Position numbers and translations under genes: made by a program
Part shown: positions 52,664 through 61,726 of the stretch, piece after piece
How the letters are laid out: each line of letters opens with the position of its first letter
Numbering within the stretch: the first letter of the stretch is position 1
Assembly (NCBI GenBank): GCA_024234075.1
Contig: JACKOV010000003.1
Span: 620,001 to 684,000 of the forward strand
Reading direction: 5' to 3'
Length of the DNA stretch: 64,000 bases
Origin: Nevskiaceae bacterium
GTDB lineage: Bacteria; Pseudomonadota; Gammaproteobacteria; Steroidobacterales; Steroidobacteraceae
The notes under the pieces: model-generated
The model's input: only the letters and a program-made list of their open reading frames with translations
The model's database searches: none
Told to the model about the DNA's origin: nothing

Positions 52664-53567
52664 TGGCGAGCAGCCGTCCGATCGGCTCACCCATCCGCAC
52701 GCTGCGACCGGCATGCAGGTCGTGCCGCCATTCGATCCTGCGGTGGGGGAACAGCAGGATCACGGTCGAGCCCATGTTGAAGCGGCCCATTTCGTCACCG
52801 CGGGCGAGGGCCGGCGGGGCGCTGGGTGGGCGCACGGCGAGCGTGGTGACGACGCGCGGCGCGCGCGGTGCGACCTCGCCGTGCCAGATCGTCTCGATGC
52901 TGCCGACGTTCAAGGCGCCGACCATGACCAGGGCATGATCGCTGCGCGGGTTCTCGAAGGCGCAGATCACCCGTTCGTTGCGGGCGAACAGATTGGCCAC
53001 GCCGGCCGCGGTCGCCTGGTTCACGCTGAATAGCCGGCCGGGAACGTACCAGGCCTCGCGCAGCTGGCCGTCCATCGGCATGTGGATGCGGTGGTAGTTG
53101 TAGGGTGCGAGATAGATGGTCGCGAAGTGTCCGTCGGCGAACCGCTGTATCCATTCCTGCCGGCCGGCGAGCAGGGCGTCGAGCGTGTAGCTGCGACCCT
53201 TGGCCTGGACCAGTCGGCCTGCCTGGATCCGTCCGAGCTCGCTGATCGTGCCGTCGACCGGGCAGGCGAGGATCGCCGGCCAGACCGGCAGCGGCCGGGC
53301 GTCCGGGCGCAGCGCGCGGGTGAAGAAGGCGTTGAACGATTCGTAGCCTTGCGGATCGGTGAGCACCGCATCGCTGAGGTCCGGGCGAAAATGGCGGACG
53401 AAGCGGCTGATCAGGAGGTTCTTGAACCAACGGCTGCGGCTGCGCGCGGCGGCATGCACCAGTCGTGACAGCCCGTGCTGCGGCAGCAGGTGCTGCAGGA
53501 GGATGAACAGGCGGGCGCCCAGCCCGAAGCGGCGCCCGGCGGGCATGTGCGGATCGGCGGCAGCCAT
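52647..53567 (-). CDS. psd: Phosphatidylserine decarboxylase
   Basis: Inner-membrane enzyme of 306 residues making phosphatidylethanolamine. The self-cleavage site FNMGSTVIL (usual LGST) near residue 270 generates the pyruvoyl group on Ser. Other landmarks are LAPYNYHRIHMPMDG and VGALNVGSIETIWHG. ATG 53567 gives the usual length. It runs into epmA with a 17-base overlap, so they are coupled. Confidence 0.95.
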   Translation of the reverse strand: MAAADPHMPAGRRFGLGARLFILLQHLLPQHGLSRLVHAAARSRSRWFKNLLISRFVRHFRPDLSDAVLTDPQGYESFNAFFTRALRPDARPLPVWPAILACPVDGTISELGRIQAGRLVQAKGRSYTLDALLAGRQEWIQRFADGHFATIYLAPYNYHRIHMPMDGQLREAWYVPGRLFSVNQATAAGVANLFARNERVICAFENPRSDHALVMVGALNVGSIETIWHGEVAPRAPRVVTTLAVRPPSAPPALARGDEMGRFNMGSTVILLFPHRRIEWRHDLHAGRSVRMGEPIGRLLANAERA

Positions 53568-53683
53568 GCGTGGGTCAGTGCCGGAGGGCGGGCAGCCGGA
53601 TGGGCCAGGCGGCCCGCGGCTCCATCGGGGCGGCGAACACGGCAAGATACGCGTCGGCAGATCGTCGGAGATCCAGGTAGTTC

Positions 53684-54655
53684 ATGCGGCAAGTATCCCA
53701 CAGGGCGCTGCGCCCGACGGTTGACGAGGCCCTGCAGGCGGCGACCCGCCGACTGGCACGCGCGCGCGTCCATTTCGGCCACGGTACCGACAATGCACGC
53801 GATGATGCCGCCGTGCTGCTCTGGCATGCCCTGGATCTCGATTTCGACGTGCCGCTGGCGCAGATCCAGCGCCGGCGCTTGAGCGCGGCGCAGCTCGAGG
53901 CCTTCGAGACGCTGCTGGCGCGGCGGATCGTGTTGCGTGAACCGGCCGTCTACCTCACCGGCATGACGCTGTTTGCCGGTATCCCGATCCGCATCGATCG
54001 TCGCGCGCTGGTGCCGCGCTCGCCGCTTGCCGAGCTGGTGGAGCGCGGCTTCGCGCCGTGGATCGATGCGCGGCGGGTGCATCGCGTGCTCGATCTCGGG
54101 ACCGGTTCCGGCTGCATCGCGATCGCCTGCGCGCGCTTCCTGCCGCGCGCCCGGGTCGATGCGACCGATGTGTCGAGCGAGGCGCTGTCGCTGGCCCGCG
54201 AGAACGTCCGCCGCTTGCGGCTCACGCGTCGCGTCGAGCTGCTCGCCTCGGACCATTTCGCGGCACTGCGGGATCGCCACTACGATATCATCGTCAGCAA
54301 TCCGCCTTACGTCGGGGAACGCGAACTGCGTGGTCTGCCTGCCGAATATCGGCACGAGCCGCGACTGGCGCTGGCGGCGGGTCGGGATGGCCTGGCCTCG
54401 GTGCGCCACATCCTTGCCGGCGCGGCCCGGCATCTCACCCCGGGCGGCATCCTGGTGGTCGAGGTCGGCAATACCGAGATCCTGGTGCGTCGTCGCTGGC
54501 CGCGTCTGCCTTTCATCTGGCTCGAGTTCGAGCGTGGCGGAGGCGGCGTGTTCCTGCTGACCCGCGAGCAGTTGCTCGCCCATGCGACCCGGCAAACGGT
54601 CGGTCCGGAAGGTCGCCGCAAGCGTCGCGGTGCCGCCGTCGGTACGAAAAAATAG
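53684..54655 (+). CDS. prmB: Ribosomal protein L3 N5-glutamine methyltransferase
   Basis: SAM-dependent methyltransferase of 323 residues that modifies a glutamine of L3. It has an N-terminal helical recognition domain (about 1-100) and a Rossmann domain with LDLGTGSGCIAIA and the catalytic IIVSNPPYVGERELRGLPAEY. Neighbour aroC distinguishes it from prmC, which adjoins prfA. The C-terminal tail is Lys/Arg-rich. aroC begins eight bases later. Confidence 0.93.
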   Translation: MRQVSHRALRPTVDEALQAATRRLARARVHFGHGTDNARDDAAVLLWHALDLDFDVPLAQIQRRRLSAAQLEAFETLLARRIVLREPAVYLTGMTLFAGIPIRIDRRALVPRSPLAELVERGFAPWIDARRVHRVLDLGTGSGCIAIACARFLPRARVDATDVSSEALSLARENVRRLRLTRRVELLASDHFAALRDRHYDIIVSNPPYVGERELRGLPAEYRHEPRLALAAGRDGLASVRHILAGAARHLTPGGILVVEVGNTEILVRRRWPRLPFIWLEFERGGGGVFLLTREQLLAHATRQTVGPEGRRKRRGAAVGTKK

Positions 54656-54662
54656 GCTTCAT

Positions 54663-55784
54663 ATGTCCGGCAACACCATCGGCAAGCTGTTCACCGTCAC
54701 CACCTTCGGCGAGAGCCACGGCCCCGCGCTGGGCTGCATCGTCGATGGCTGCCCGCCGGGGCTCGAACTGAGCGAGGCCGATCTGCAGCGCGATGTCGAC
54801 CGGCGGCGCACCGGCACCTCGCACTTCGTCAGCCAGCGGCGCGAGCAGGATGCGGTGCGCATCCTCTCCGGAGTGTTCGAAGGTCGCACGACCGGCACGC
54901 CGATCGGGCTGCTGATCGAGAACAGCGATGCCCGGTCACGCGACTACGAGAAGATCAAGGATCGGTTCCGGCCGGGTCATGCCGACTACACCTACCAGCA
55001 GAAATACGGCCTGCGCGATCATCGTGGCGGTGGGCGTTCCTCGGCGCGCGAGACCGTGATGCGGGTTGCCGCCGGTGCGGTCGCGCGCAAATATCTGCGG
55101 ACCCGGCTCGGGGTGCACATCCACGGCTATCTCAGCAAGATCGGTTCGCTGGAGATCGAGCCGGTGCAGCCGGAAGCCGCCTACGACAATCCGTTTTTCT
55201 GCCCCGATCCGTCCCGCATCGCGCAGCTCGAGGAGCTTATCTGGAAGATCCGCGAGCAGGGCGATTCGATCGGCGCGCGGGTCACCGTGACCGCCACCGG
55301 CGTGCCGCCGGGTCTCGGCGAACCGGTGTTCGACCGGCTCGATGCCGATCTCGCCTACGCCATGATGAGCATCAACGCGGTCAAGGCAGTGGAGATCGGC
55401 GCCGGCGTGCGGGCGGTCGAGCAGCGCGGCAGCGAGCATCGCGACGAGCTGACGCCGACCGGATTCGCCAGCAACAATGCCGGCGGCATCCTCGGCGGCA
55501 TTTCGAGCGGCCAGAACATCGTCGTGCACGTGTCGCTGAAGCCGACCTCCAGCATCACGGTGCCGGGCCGCACGATCGATCTCGCCGGCCAGCCGGTCGA
55601 GGTGGTCACGACGGGACGCCACGACCCTTGCGTGGGCTTGCGCGCGACGCCGATCGCCGAGGCGATGCTGGCGATCGTGCTGCTGGATCACTGGCTGCGG
55701 CATCGCGGCCAGAATGCCGAGGTGCGCTCACCGACGCCGGTGATCACCGCGCGTCCGCGACGACCGTCGGGGAAGGCGCCATGA
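54663..55784 (+). CDS. aroC: Chorismate synthase
   Basis: FMN-dependent last enzyme of the shikimate pathway, 373 residues. Landmarks are GESHGPALGCIVDGCPPGL, RGGGRSSARETVMRVAAGAVA and FASNNAGGILGGISSGQ, the three family signatures. Length fits the family. Its stop overlaps the asd ATG (ATGA). Confidence 0.97.
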   Translation: MSGNTIGKLFTVTTFGESHGPALGCIVDGCPPGLELSEADLQRDVDRRRTGTSHFVSQRREQDAVRILSGVFEGRTTGTPIGLLIENSDARSRDYEKIKDRFRPGHADYTYQQKYGLRDHRGGGRSSARETVMRVAAGAVARKYLRTRLGVHIHGYLSKIGSLEIEPVQPEAAYDNPFFCPDPSRIAQLEELIWKIREQGDSIGARVTVTATGVPPGLGEPVFDRLDADLAYAMMSINAVKAVEIGAGVRAVEQRGSEHRDELTPTGFASNNAGGILGGISSGQNIVVHVSLKPTSSITVPGRTIDLAGQPVEVVTTGRHDPCVGLRATPIAEAMLAIVLLDHWLRHRGQNAEVRSPTPVITARPRRPSGKAP

Positions 55785-56812
55785 GCAACGACAAACAATG
55801 GCGGGTCGCCGTGCTCGGGGCGACCGGACTGGTGGGCGAGACCCTCATCAAGGTGCTCGAGGAGCGGGATTTCCCGATAGCCGAGATGTATCCCCTCGCC
55901 AGCAACCGCTCGCTCGGCAAGGACATCCGTTTCCGCGGCCGTCGCCAGGCGGTGATCGACGTCGAGAGCTTCGATTTCGCGAACGCCGAACTCGGCCTGT
56001 TCTCGGCCGGCGGCGAGGTGTCGCGGCAGTGGGTGCCGCGGGCCACGGCGGCCGGCTGCGTGGTCATCGACAACACGTCCGAGTTTCGCTACGAGGACGA
56101 TGTGCCCCTGGTCATTCCCGAGGTCAACCCGGAGGCGATCGGGCAGTTCCGCCAGCGTGGTGTCATCGCCAACCCGAACTGCTCGACTATCCAGATGCTG
56201 GTGGCGCTGAAGCCGCTGCACGATGCGGCCGGCATCGAGCGCATCAATGTCGCCACCTATCAGTCGGTGTCCGGAGCGGGCAAGGATGCGGTCGACGAGC
56301 TCGCCGAGCAGAGCATTGCGCTGCTCAGCGGTCGCGGGCCGGTGCAGCCGAAAGTGGTCGCCGCGCAGATCGCGTTCAACGCCGTGCCGCAGATCGATGC
56401 CTTCCTGGACAACGGTTACACCAAGGAAGAAATGAAGATGTTGTGGGAGACCCGCAAGATCTTCGGCGACGCCTCGATCCGCGTGAACGCCACCGCGGTG
56501 CGTGTGCCGGTGTTTTTCGGCCATTCCGAAGTAGTCAGCATCGAGACGCGGCGCAAGCTGACGGCGGCGGAGGCGCGGAGCGTGCTCGAGGCGGCTCCGG
56601 GCGTCGAGGTGCTCGATCAGCGCCGCCCCGGCGGCTATCCGACTGCGGCGGTCGAAGCCGCGAACCACGACACGGTTTACGTGGGCCGGATCCGCGAGGA
56701 TATGTCGCATGAGCGAGGGCTGACGCTGTGGATCGTCGCCGACAACATCCGCAAAGGGGCGGCGACCAACAGCGTGCAGATCGCCGAGATTTTGGTCCGG
56801 GACCATTTATAA
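55781..56812 (+). CDS. asd: Aspartate-semialdehyde dehydrogenase
   Basis: NADPH enzyme of 343 residues for lysine, threonine and methionine synthesis. It has the Rossmann glycine motif VLGATGLVGETLI, the catalytic Cys134 in NPNCSTIQ and VSGAGKDAVDEL. This USG-1/Asd2 length class (about 340) is the type usually found ahead of fimV. It is coupled to aroC and followed by a long hairpin. Confidence 0.95.
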   Translation: MSNDKQWRVAVLGATGLVGETLIKVLEERDFPIAEMYPLASNRSLGKDIRFRGRRQAVIDVESFDFANAELGLFSAGGEVSRQWVPRATAAGCVVIDNTSEFRYEDDVPLVIPEVNPEAIGQFRQRGVIANPNCSTIQMLVALKPLHDAAGIERINVATYQSVSGAGKDAVDELAEQSIALLSGRGPVQPKVVAAQIAFNAVPQIDAFLDNGYTKEEMKMLWETRKIFGDASIRVNATAVRVPVFFGHSEVVSIETRRKLTAAEARSVLEAAPGVEVLDQRRPGGYPTAAVEAANHDTVYVGRIREDMSHERGLTLWIVADNIRKGAATNSVQIAEILVRDHL

Positions 56813-56832
56813 GTTATATTGGCGACTTGAAG

Positions 56833-56859
56833 CACTTAAGCTTTGGTCTAGCTTAAGTG
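56833..56859 (+). terminator. Nine-pair hairpin between asd and fimV
   Basis: CACTTAAGC (56833-56841) and GCTTAAGTG (56851-56859) are perfect inverted repeats around TTTGGTCTA. A short T-run (TTTT, 56863-56866) follows a few bases later. It may terminate the asd transcript; the AT-rich, symmetric stem could equally be a dimeric operator for fimV. The 102-base gap is unusually AT-rich for this window. Confidence 0.5.
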
Positions 56860-56914
56860 GCTGTTTTGCAAGTCTTTTAATTCAAGATTCCGCTGGCTTG
56901 TGCGGGGAGAGCAG

Positions 56915-59900
56915 ATGGGCGTGAAGCATTGGGTGCGGGCCATGCTCGTGCTGGCGGCCTTGCCGTCATCCGCGTTTGCGTTGGGGCTTGGCGACATCCG
57001 CCTTAATTCGCCGCTGAACGCACCGCTGGACGCCGAGATCGATCTGGTCAACGCCACGCCGGAGGAGCTCGCGAGCCTTCGCGTCCAGCTCGCGTCGCGC
57101 GAGACGTTTGCACGCTATGGTCTTGAATGGCCTGGGTTTCTTAGCACCGTGACCCTGGCTCGTTCGAAGAACGATGCGGGCCGGGACGTACTGCGCGTCC
57201 GCTCGTCCGAATCGATCACCGAGCCGTTCGTCACCTTGCTGATCGACGCCAACTGGGGTCGCGGACGCTTGGTGCGCGAGTACACCCTGCTGCTCGACCC
57301 ACCGGTGTTCGCACCGGCGGCGCCGGCCGCGGCCCCGGCTCCGGTCGTCCAGGCTCCTGCGACCGGTGCCTCGCGCAGCGGTGCCGTGGCGCGTCCCGAA
57401 CCCGTGGCTGCGGCGACGGGCGAGGAAGGCAGCTATGCCGTGCGCCGCGGCCAGACGCTGTCGGGCATCGCGCAAAGCCTGGCGGCAGGCCAGGGCGTGT
57501 CGACCGAACAAGTCATGGTCGGGCTCTTCCGGGCCAATCCGGGGGCGTTCGATGGTTCGATGAACCTGCTGCGCGCTGGGGCCGTGCTGCGCGTTCCCGA
57601 TGCGGCTTCGCTGTCGGCGATCGATCGGGGCAGTGCCCTGGCCGAGGTGCGGCGGCAGCGTTCCGAGTGGCGCAGCCGCGTGGCCGCCACCGGCAGCGGT
57701 GCTGCGACCGATACCTCCGCCGACCGCCTGCGGCTGGTGCCGCCGTCCGAGACCGGCACGGGTGCGGGCGCCGATGCGGCTGCGGGCGAGACCCAGGCGA
57801 TGCGCGAGCGTCTCTCGCAGCTCGAAAGAGAACTGACCGAGTCGCGCCGTCTGCTCGAAGTCCGCTCCGCCCAGATCGCCGAGTTGCAGCAGCGCCTGGC
57901 CACCGGTGCGGATGCCAGCCTGGCAGTGTCGCCTGGCGCCGAGGCGGAGACTCCTGCATCGGAGGTACTGCCGCCGGCGACGGTTGCAGCCGAGGGTTCG
58001 CTGGCCGAGGAACTCGCGACGCCCGAATCCGGCGTCGCGGTGGAAGCCGCGGCCGATGCGGCAGATGAGCCTGTCGCCGCGCCCAGCGCCGAGCGGCCGC
58101 GGCGGGCGAGGCCGGCCGTCAGCGACGCCGCAGCAGCCGACGAGCCTTCACTGATCGGTTCGCTGCTCGATTCGTTGCGGCAGTTCTGGTGGTTGATCGT
58201 CGGTCTGCTGGCGCTGACGGCCGGGTTCTTCGGTTACCGCCGCTGGCAGCAGCAGCGCGCCGCGGAAATCGAGGATACCTTCGGCGGTACGACCACAACT
58301 GCGGCGACGCCTGAAATGACCATGCCGCCGCCGGCCGCGACACGCGACACGGCCCGGCTGCGCCGGCCTTCGCTCGCGGCCGACAACGACCGGAGCGGTT
58401 TCGTCGTCGAGGAGTCGGGCGAGTTCGAGGCGCCGCAGACACTGGCTCCGGCGGTGGCCCAGGCCGTGGCGGCAGATGACACGCTCAGCGGCGAGACCGG
58501 CATCAACCTCGACCAGGGCGATCCGCTCGCCGAAGCCGATTTCCACATGGCCTACGGCCTCTACGATCAGGCCGCCGATCTGGTGCGCCTGGCGTCGTCG
58601 CGGGAGCCCGAGCGTCGCGATCTGAAGCTGAAGCTCGCCGAGGTGTTCTTCGTTTGGGGCAATCGCGACGAGTTCCTGCAGACGGCCCGCGAGCTGCGCC
58701 AGACGCTCGCCGAGGGCGAGAGCGGCGAGTGGGACAAGATCGTGATCATGGGCAAGCAGATCGCGCCCGAAGATCCGTTGTTCTCGCAGGCGGTCGCCCG
58801 CGGCGCCGGCGGCGCTGGTCTCGACCTGCAGCTCGATGGCGGCGCCCAGCCGCTCGATTTCGACGTGTTCGGCGACGGCTCCGGCTCCACGCAGACGATC
58901 GAATCCGTGGCCGGTTCGGACCTCGATTTCGGGCCGGCACCGCGTGGCGATGTCGAGCCGACCGTCGAGCGCCCGGGCCCTGCGGGCAGCAGTGCAGCCG
59001 ACGCGCCGACCGTGCTGGTCGACGTCGGTGGCGGCACGACCCGCGAGATGGCCCCGAATTTCGCCGCGGGCGCCGCAGACCGGGCGGCCGAGGCGCGACG
59101 GCATGGCGACGATCTCGACTTGCCGCTGTCGGCGGACGACAGGCTCGATGCGGGCGATGCGCCGACGGTCGAGCAACCGGCTCTGCGAGGGGGCGGCGGC
59201 GAGCCGACGATTCGCGCCAAGCTCGATGCGGCCTTGAAGCAGAACGCGCCGGCCAGCGATCAGACCGCGGAGCTCGCGATCGACGATCTCGGCCTCGACC
59301 TGGGCGATCTCGAGCGGCTCGGCGACCTCGATTCCGCCGGTCCCGAATCGATCGCGCCCCACAACGACAGCGAGTCCATAGACGCCAATGCGCCGACCTT
59401 GCTGGCCAGCCTCGACGATGAGGCCCAGCAACTGATCGAGCGGGCCGCGCAGCGTGGCGGCAATGGTCGTCGCGACATGGCGCCCGACCTCGGTGCCACG
59501 GCGGCGATGGAAGCGCTGCGGGTCGATCCCGCCGAGCTCGATGGCGGACATGATTCGGGCGCGACCTCGATGGTGGCCGCACTCGACACCACCCAGTTCG
59601 ATTCGGACGACGTCGATCTCGACAAGCTGGATGGCACGGGCGCGGCGGCGGCCAACGGGCTTGGTGACGGGCTCGATCTCGACATCGGCCAGGCGACCTC
59701 GCCCGATATCGCGCCGCAGAGCGGCCGCGAAACGACGGTGTTGCCGCAGCTTGAGCCGGTCACCATCAGCGAGGTGGGCACCAAGCTCGATCTGGCGCGG
59801 GCCTACATGGACATGGGCGATCCGGACGGGGCGCGCAACATCCTGCGCGAAGTCCTCGCCGAGGGTTCGGTGTCGCAGAAGCAGGAAGCCAACCGCCTGC

Positions 59901-59920
59901 TCGAGTCGCTGCCCAGCTGA
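56915..59920 (+). CDS. fimV: Pilus assembly/twitching motility protein FimV
   Basis: Inner-membrane peptidoglycan-binding protein of 1001 residues, needed in Pseudomonas for type IV pilus assembly and polar signalling. Signal peptide (1-22), FimV N-terminal domain (LGDIRLNSPLNAPLDAEIDL), LysM motif (near 170-220, YAVRRGQTLSGIAQSL), a coiled coil (near 290-335), one membrane helix (near 430, LIVGLLALTAGFFGYRRW), a long acidic Asp-rich repeat-like cytoplasmic region, and the terminal FimV domain with LDLARAYMDMGDPDGARNIL. GGGGAGA precedes the ATG. truA follows, the normal order. Confidence 0.94.
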   Translation: MGVKHWVRAMLVLAALPSSAFALGLGDIRLNSPLNAPLDAEIDLVNATPEELASLRVQLASRETFARYGLEWPGFLSTVTLARSKNDAGRDVLRVRSSESITEPFVTLLIDANWGRGRLVREYTLLLDPPVFAPAAPAAAPAPVVQAPATGASRSGAVARPEPVAAATGEEGSYAVRRGQTLSGIAQSLAAGQGVSTEQVMVGLFRANPGAFDGSMNLLRAGAVLRVPDAASLSAIDRGSALAEVRRQRSEWRSRVAATGSGAATDTSADRLRLVPPSETGTGAGADAAAGETQAMRERLSQLERELTESRRLLEVRSAQIAELQQRLATGADASLAVSPGAEAETPASEVLPPATVAAEGSLAEELATPESGVAVEAAADAADEPVAAPSAERPRRARPAVSDAAAADEPSLIGSLLDSLRQFWWLIVGLLALTAGFFGYRRWQQQRAAEIEDTFGGTTTTAATPEMTMPPPAATRDTARLRRPSLAADNDRSGFVVEESGEFEAPQTLAPAVAQAVAADDTLSGETGINLDQGDPLAEADFHMAYGLYDQAADLVRLASSREPERRDLKLKLAEVFFVWGNRDEFLQTARELRQTLAEGESGEWDKIVIMGKQIAPEDPLFSQAVARGAGGAGLDLQLDGGAQPLDFDVFGDGSGSTQTIESVAGSDLDFGPAPRGDVEPTVERPGPAGSSAADAPTVLVDVGGGTTREMAPNFAAGAADRAAEARRHGDDLDLPLSADDRLDAGDAPTVEQPALRGGGGEPTIRAKLDAALKQNAPASDQTAELAIDDLGLDLGDLERLGDLDSAGPESIAPHNDSESIDANAPTLLASLDDEAQQLIERAAQRGGNGRRDMAPDLGATAAMEALRVDPAELDGGHDSGATSMVAALDTTQFDSDDVDLDKLDGTGAAAANGLGDGLDLDIGQATSPDIAPQSGRETTVLPQLEPVTISEVGTKLDLARAYMDMGDPDGARNILREVLAEGSVSQKQEANRLLESLPS

Positions 59921-59965
59921 GATCGGCGACGGCGGTTGCGGCCGCCGTCCCCGATCGCTCGTCCG

Positions 59966-60760
59966 ATGCAGCAGCGGATCGCGCTCGGGGTCGAATATGA
60001 CGGTGTGGGCTTTGCGGGCTGGCAGATCCAGCCCGGCTTGCGGACGGTCGAGGCCGAACTGACCCGCGCCGCCGGCATCGTCGCCGATCATCCCATCGCG
60101 CTGATCTGCGGGGGGCGCACCGATGCGGGTGTGCACGCCGTTGGACAGGTGGTGCATTTCGACACCACGGCGCAGCGCGGGCTGCGAGCCTGGCTGCTGG
60201 GCATCAATGCCAACCTGCCGGCCGACATCAGCCTGCGCTGGGCCCAGCCGGTGCCGCCGTGGTTTCACGCGCGGTTTTCGGCCCTGTCGCGCGCTTATCG
60301 CTACCGGATCCTGAATCGCGACACACGCTGTGCGCTGCTGGCGGGCCGGGCGACCCTGGTACGCCGCCCGCTCGAGGTCGGCCCGATGCAGCAGGCGGCC
60401 GACGCACTGCTCGGTGAGCACGATTTCAGCGCGTTTCGCGCTGCCGAATGCCAGTCGCACTCGCCATGGCGCCGGATCGACCGCTTGCAGGTGAGCCGGG
60501 AAGGGAATGAGGTGCGGATCGACGTGGTGGCGAACGCCTTCCTGCATCACATGGTGCGCAACATCGCCGGGCTGTTGATCGCAGTCGGCGGCGGCCGCGC
60601 ATCGCCGCAGCTCGCTCGCGAGCTGCTGGCCGGGCGCGACCGGCGGCAGGCGCCACCGACCGCGGCGCCCGACGGGCTCTATCTGCGGAGCATCCGCTAC
60701 CCGGCGGCTTTCGGTCTGGCGGTCCTGCCGGCGTGGAGCCGCGGGCCCGATCCGTTATGA
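59966..60760 (+). CDS. truA: tRNA pseudouridine synthase A
   Basis: Pseudouridine synthase of 264 residues for positions 38-40 of tRNAs. The catalytic Asp53 is in GGRTDAGVHAVGQVVHF, and AFLHHMVRNIAGLLIAVG is the second conserved segment. ATG 59966 was chosen; an upstream start at 59936 adds ten residues. It is followed directly by accD, without trpF, which often lies between the two. Confidence 0.95.
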   Translation: MQQRIALGVEYDGVGFAGWQIQPGLRTVEAELTRAAGIVADHPIALICGGRTDAGVHAVGQVVHFDTTAQRGLRAWLLGINANLPADISLRWAQPVPPWFHARFSALSRAYRYRILNRDTRCALLAGRATLVRRPLEVGPMQQAADALLGEHDFSAFRAAECQSHSPWRRIDRLQVSREGNEVRIDVVANAFLHHMVRNIAGLLIAVGGGRASPQLARELLAGRDRRQAPPTAAPDGLYLRSIRYPAAFGLAVLPAWSRGPDPL

Positions 60761-60790
60761 TCGCGGCTGATTGACGGGAGGCCGCCAGGC

Positions 60791-61684
60791 ATGTCGTGGT
60801 TCGAAAAGATCATGCCCTCGCGCATCAAGACCGAGCGTCGCACGCGGTCGGTGCCGGAGGGTTTGTGGATCAAGTGCCCGGCTTGTGACTCGGTGCTCTA
60901 CCGCGCCGAGCTGGAGCGCAATCTCAACGTCTGTCCCAAGTGCAGTCACCACATGCGGATCGGGGCGCGCGAGCGCCTGCGCCGTCTGCTCGATGCCGAT
61001 ACCGGCATCGAGATCGGCGCCAACGTGCAGCCGGAGGATCCGCTGCGTTTCAAGGATGGCAAACGCTACAAGGACCGGCTGGCCGCGGCGCAGAAAGGCA
61101 CCGGCGAACGCGATGCGCTGGTGGTCATGGCCGGCCGCATCGACGATGTCGAGGTGGTCGCCTGTGCGTTCGAGTTCCAGTTCCTCGGCGGCTCGATGGG
61201 TTCGGTGGTCGGCGAGCGCTTCCGTCGGGCGGTCGAGCATGCGATCGAGCATCGTGCCGCGGTGGTCTGTTTTTCCTCGAGCGGCGGCGCGCGCATGCAG
61301 GAGGCGCTGCTGTCGCTGTTGCAGATGGCCAAGACCAGTGCCGCGCTGGCCCGCCTGGCGCAGGCCCATCTGCCGTTCATTTCCGTACTGACCGATCCGA
61401 CCACCGGCGGTGTCTCGGCCAGCCTCGCGATGCTCGGCGACCTGAATCTCGCCGAGCCGCGGGCGCTGATCGGCTTCGCCGGTCCGCGCGTGATCCAGCA
61501 GACGGTGCGCGAAACGCTGCCGGAGGGGTTTCAGCGCAGCGAGTTCCTGCTCGAGCACGGCGCCGTCGACCAGATCGTCGACCGCCGCGACATGCGCGAC
61601 CGTCTTTCGCAAGTGTTGCGGATGATGATGGGCCTGCCGCCGCATCCGCCTGCCGCGACGGCCAGCGCCGTGCCCGCGATCTGA
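60791..61684 (+). CDS. accD: Acetyl-CoA carboxylase carboxyltransferase subunit beta
   Basis: Beta subunit of acetyl-CoA carboxylase transferase, 297 residues, for malonyl-CoA synthesis. An N-terminal C4 zinc ribbon (Cys29, Cys32, Cys48, Cys51; CPAC and CPKC) precedes the crotonase-like domain with SSSGGARMQEALLSLLQM and DPTTGGVSASLAMLGD. GGGAGG lies upstream. folC follows after 42 bases. Confidence 0.96.
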   Translation: MSWFEKIMPSRIKTERRTRSVPEGLWIKCPACDSVLYRAELERNLNVCPKCSHHMRIGARERLRRLLDADTGIEIGANVQPEDPLRFKDGKRYKDRLAAAQKGTGERDALVVMAGRIDDVEVVACAFEFQFLGGSMGSVVGERFRRAVEHAIEHRAAVVCFSSSGGARMQEALLSLLQMAKTSAALARLAQAHLPFISVLTDPTTGGVSASLAMLGDLNLAEPRALIGFAGPRVIQQTVRETLPEGFQRSEFLLEHGAVDQIVDRRDMRDRLSQVLRMMMGLPPHPPAATASAVPAI

Positions 61685-61726
61685 ACGCGCCGGCTGCGGC
61701 GCGCCGTTCCGCTCTCTGCTCTGCCG

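Noticed and set aside
58148..60550. 800-codon minus-strand frame opposite fimV and truA
   Set aside because: Shadow of the Asp-rich fimV coding sequence; no family resemblance.
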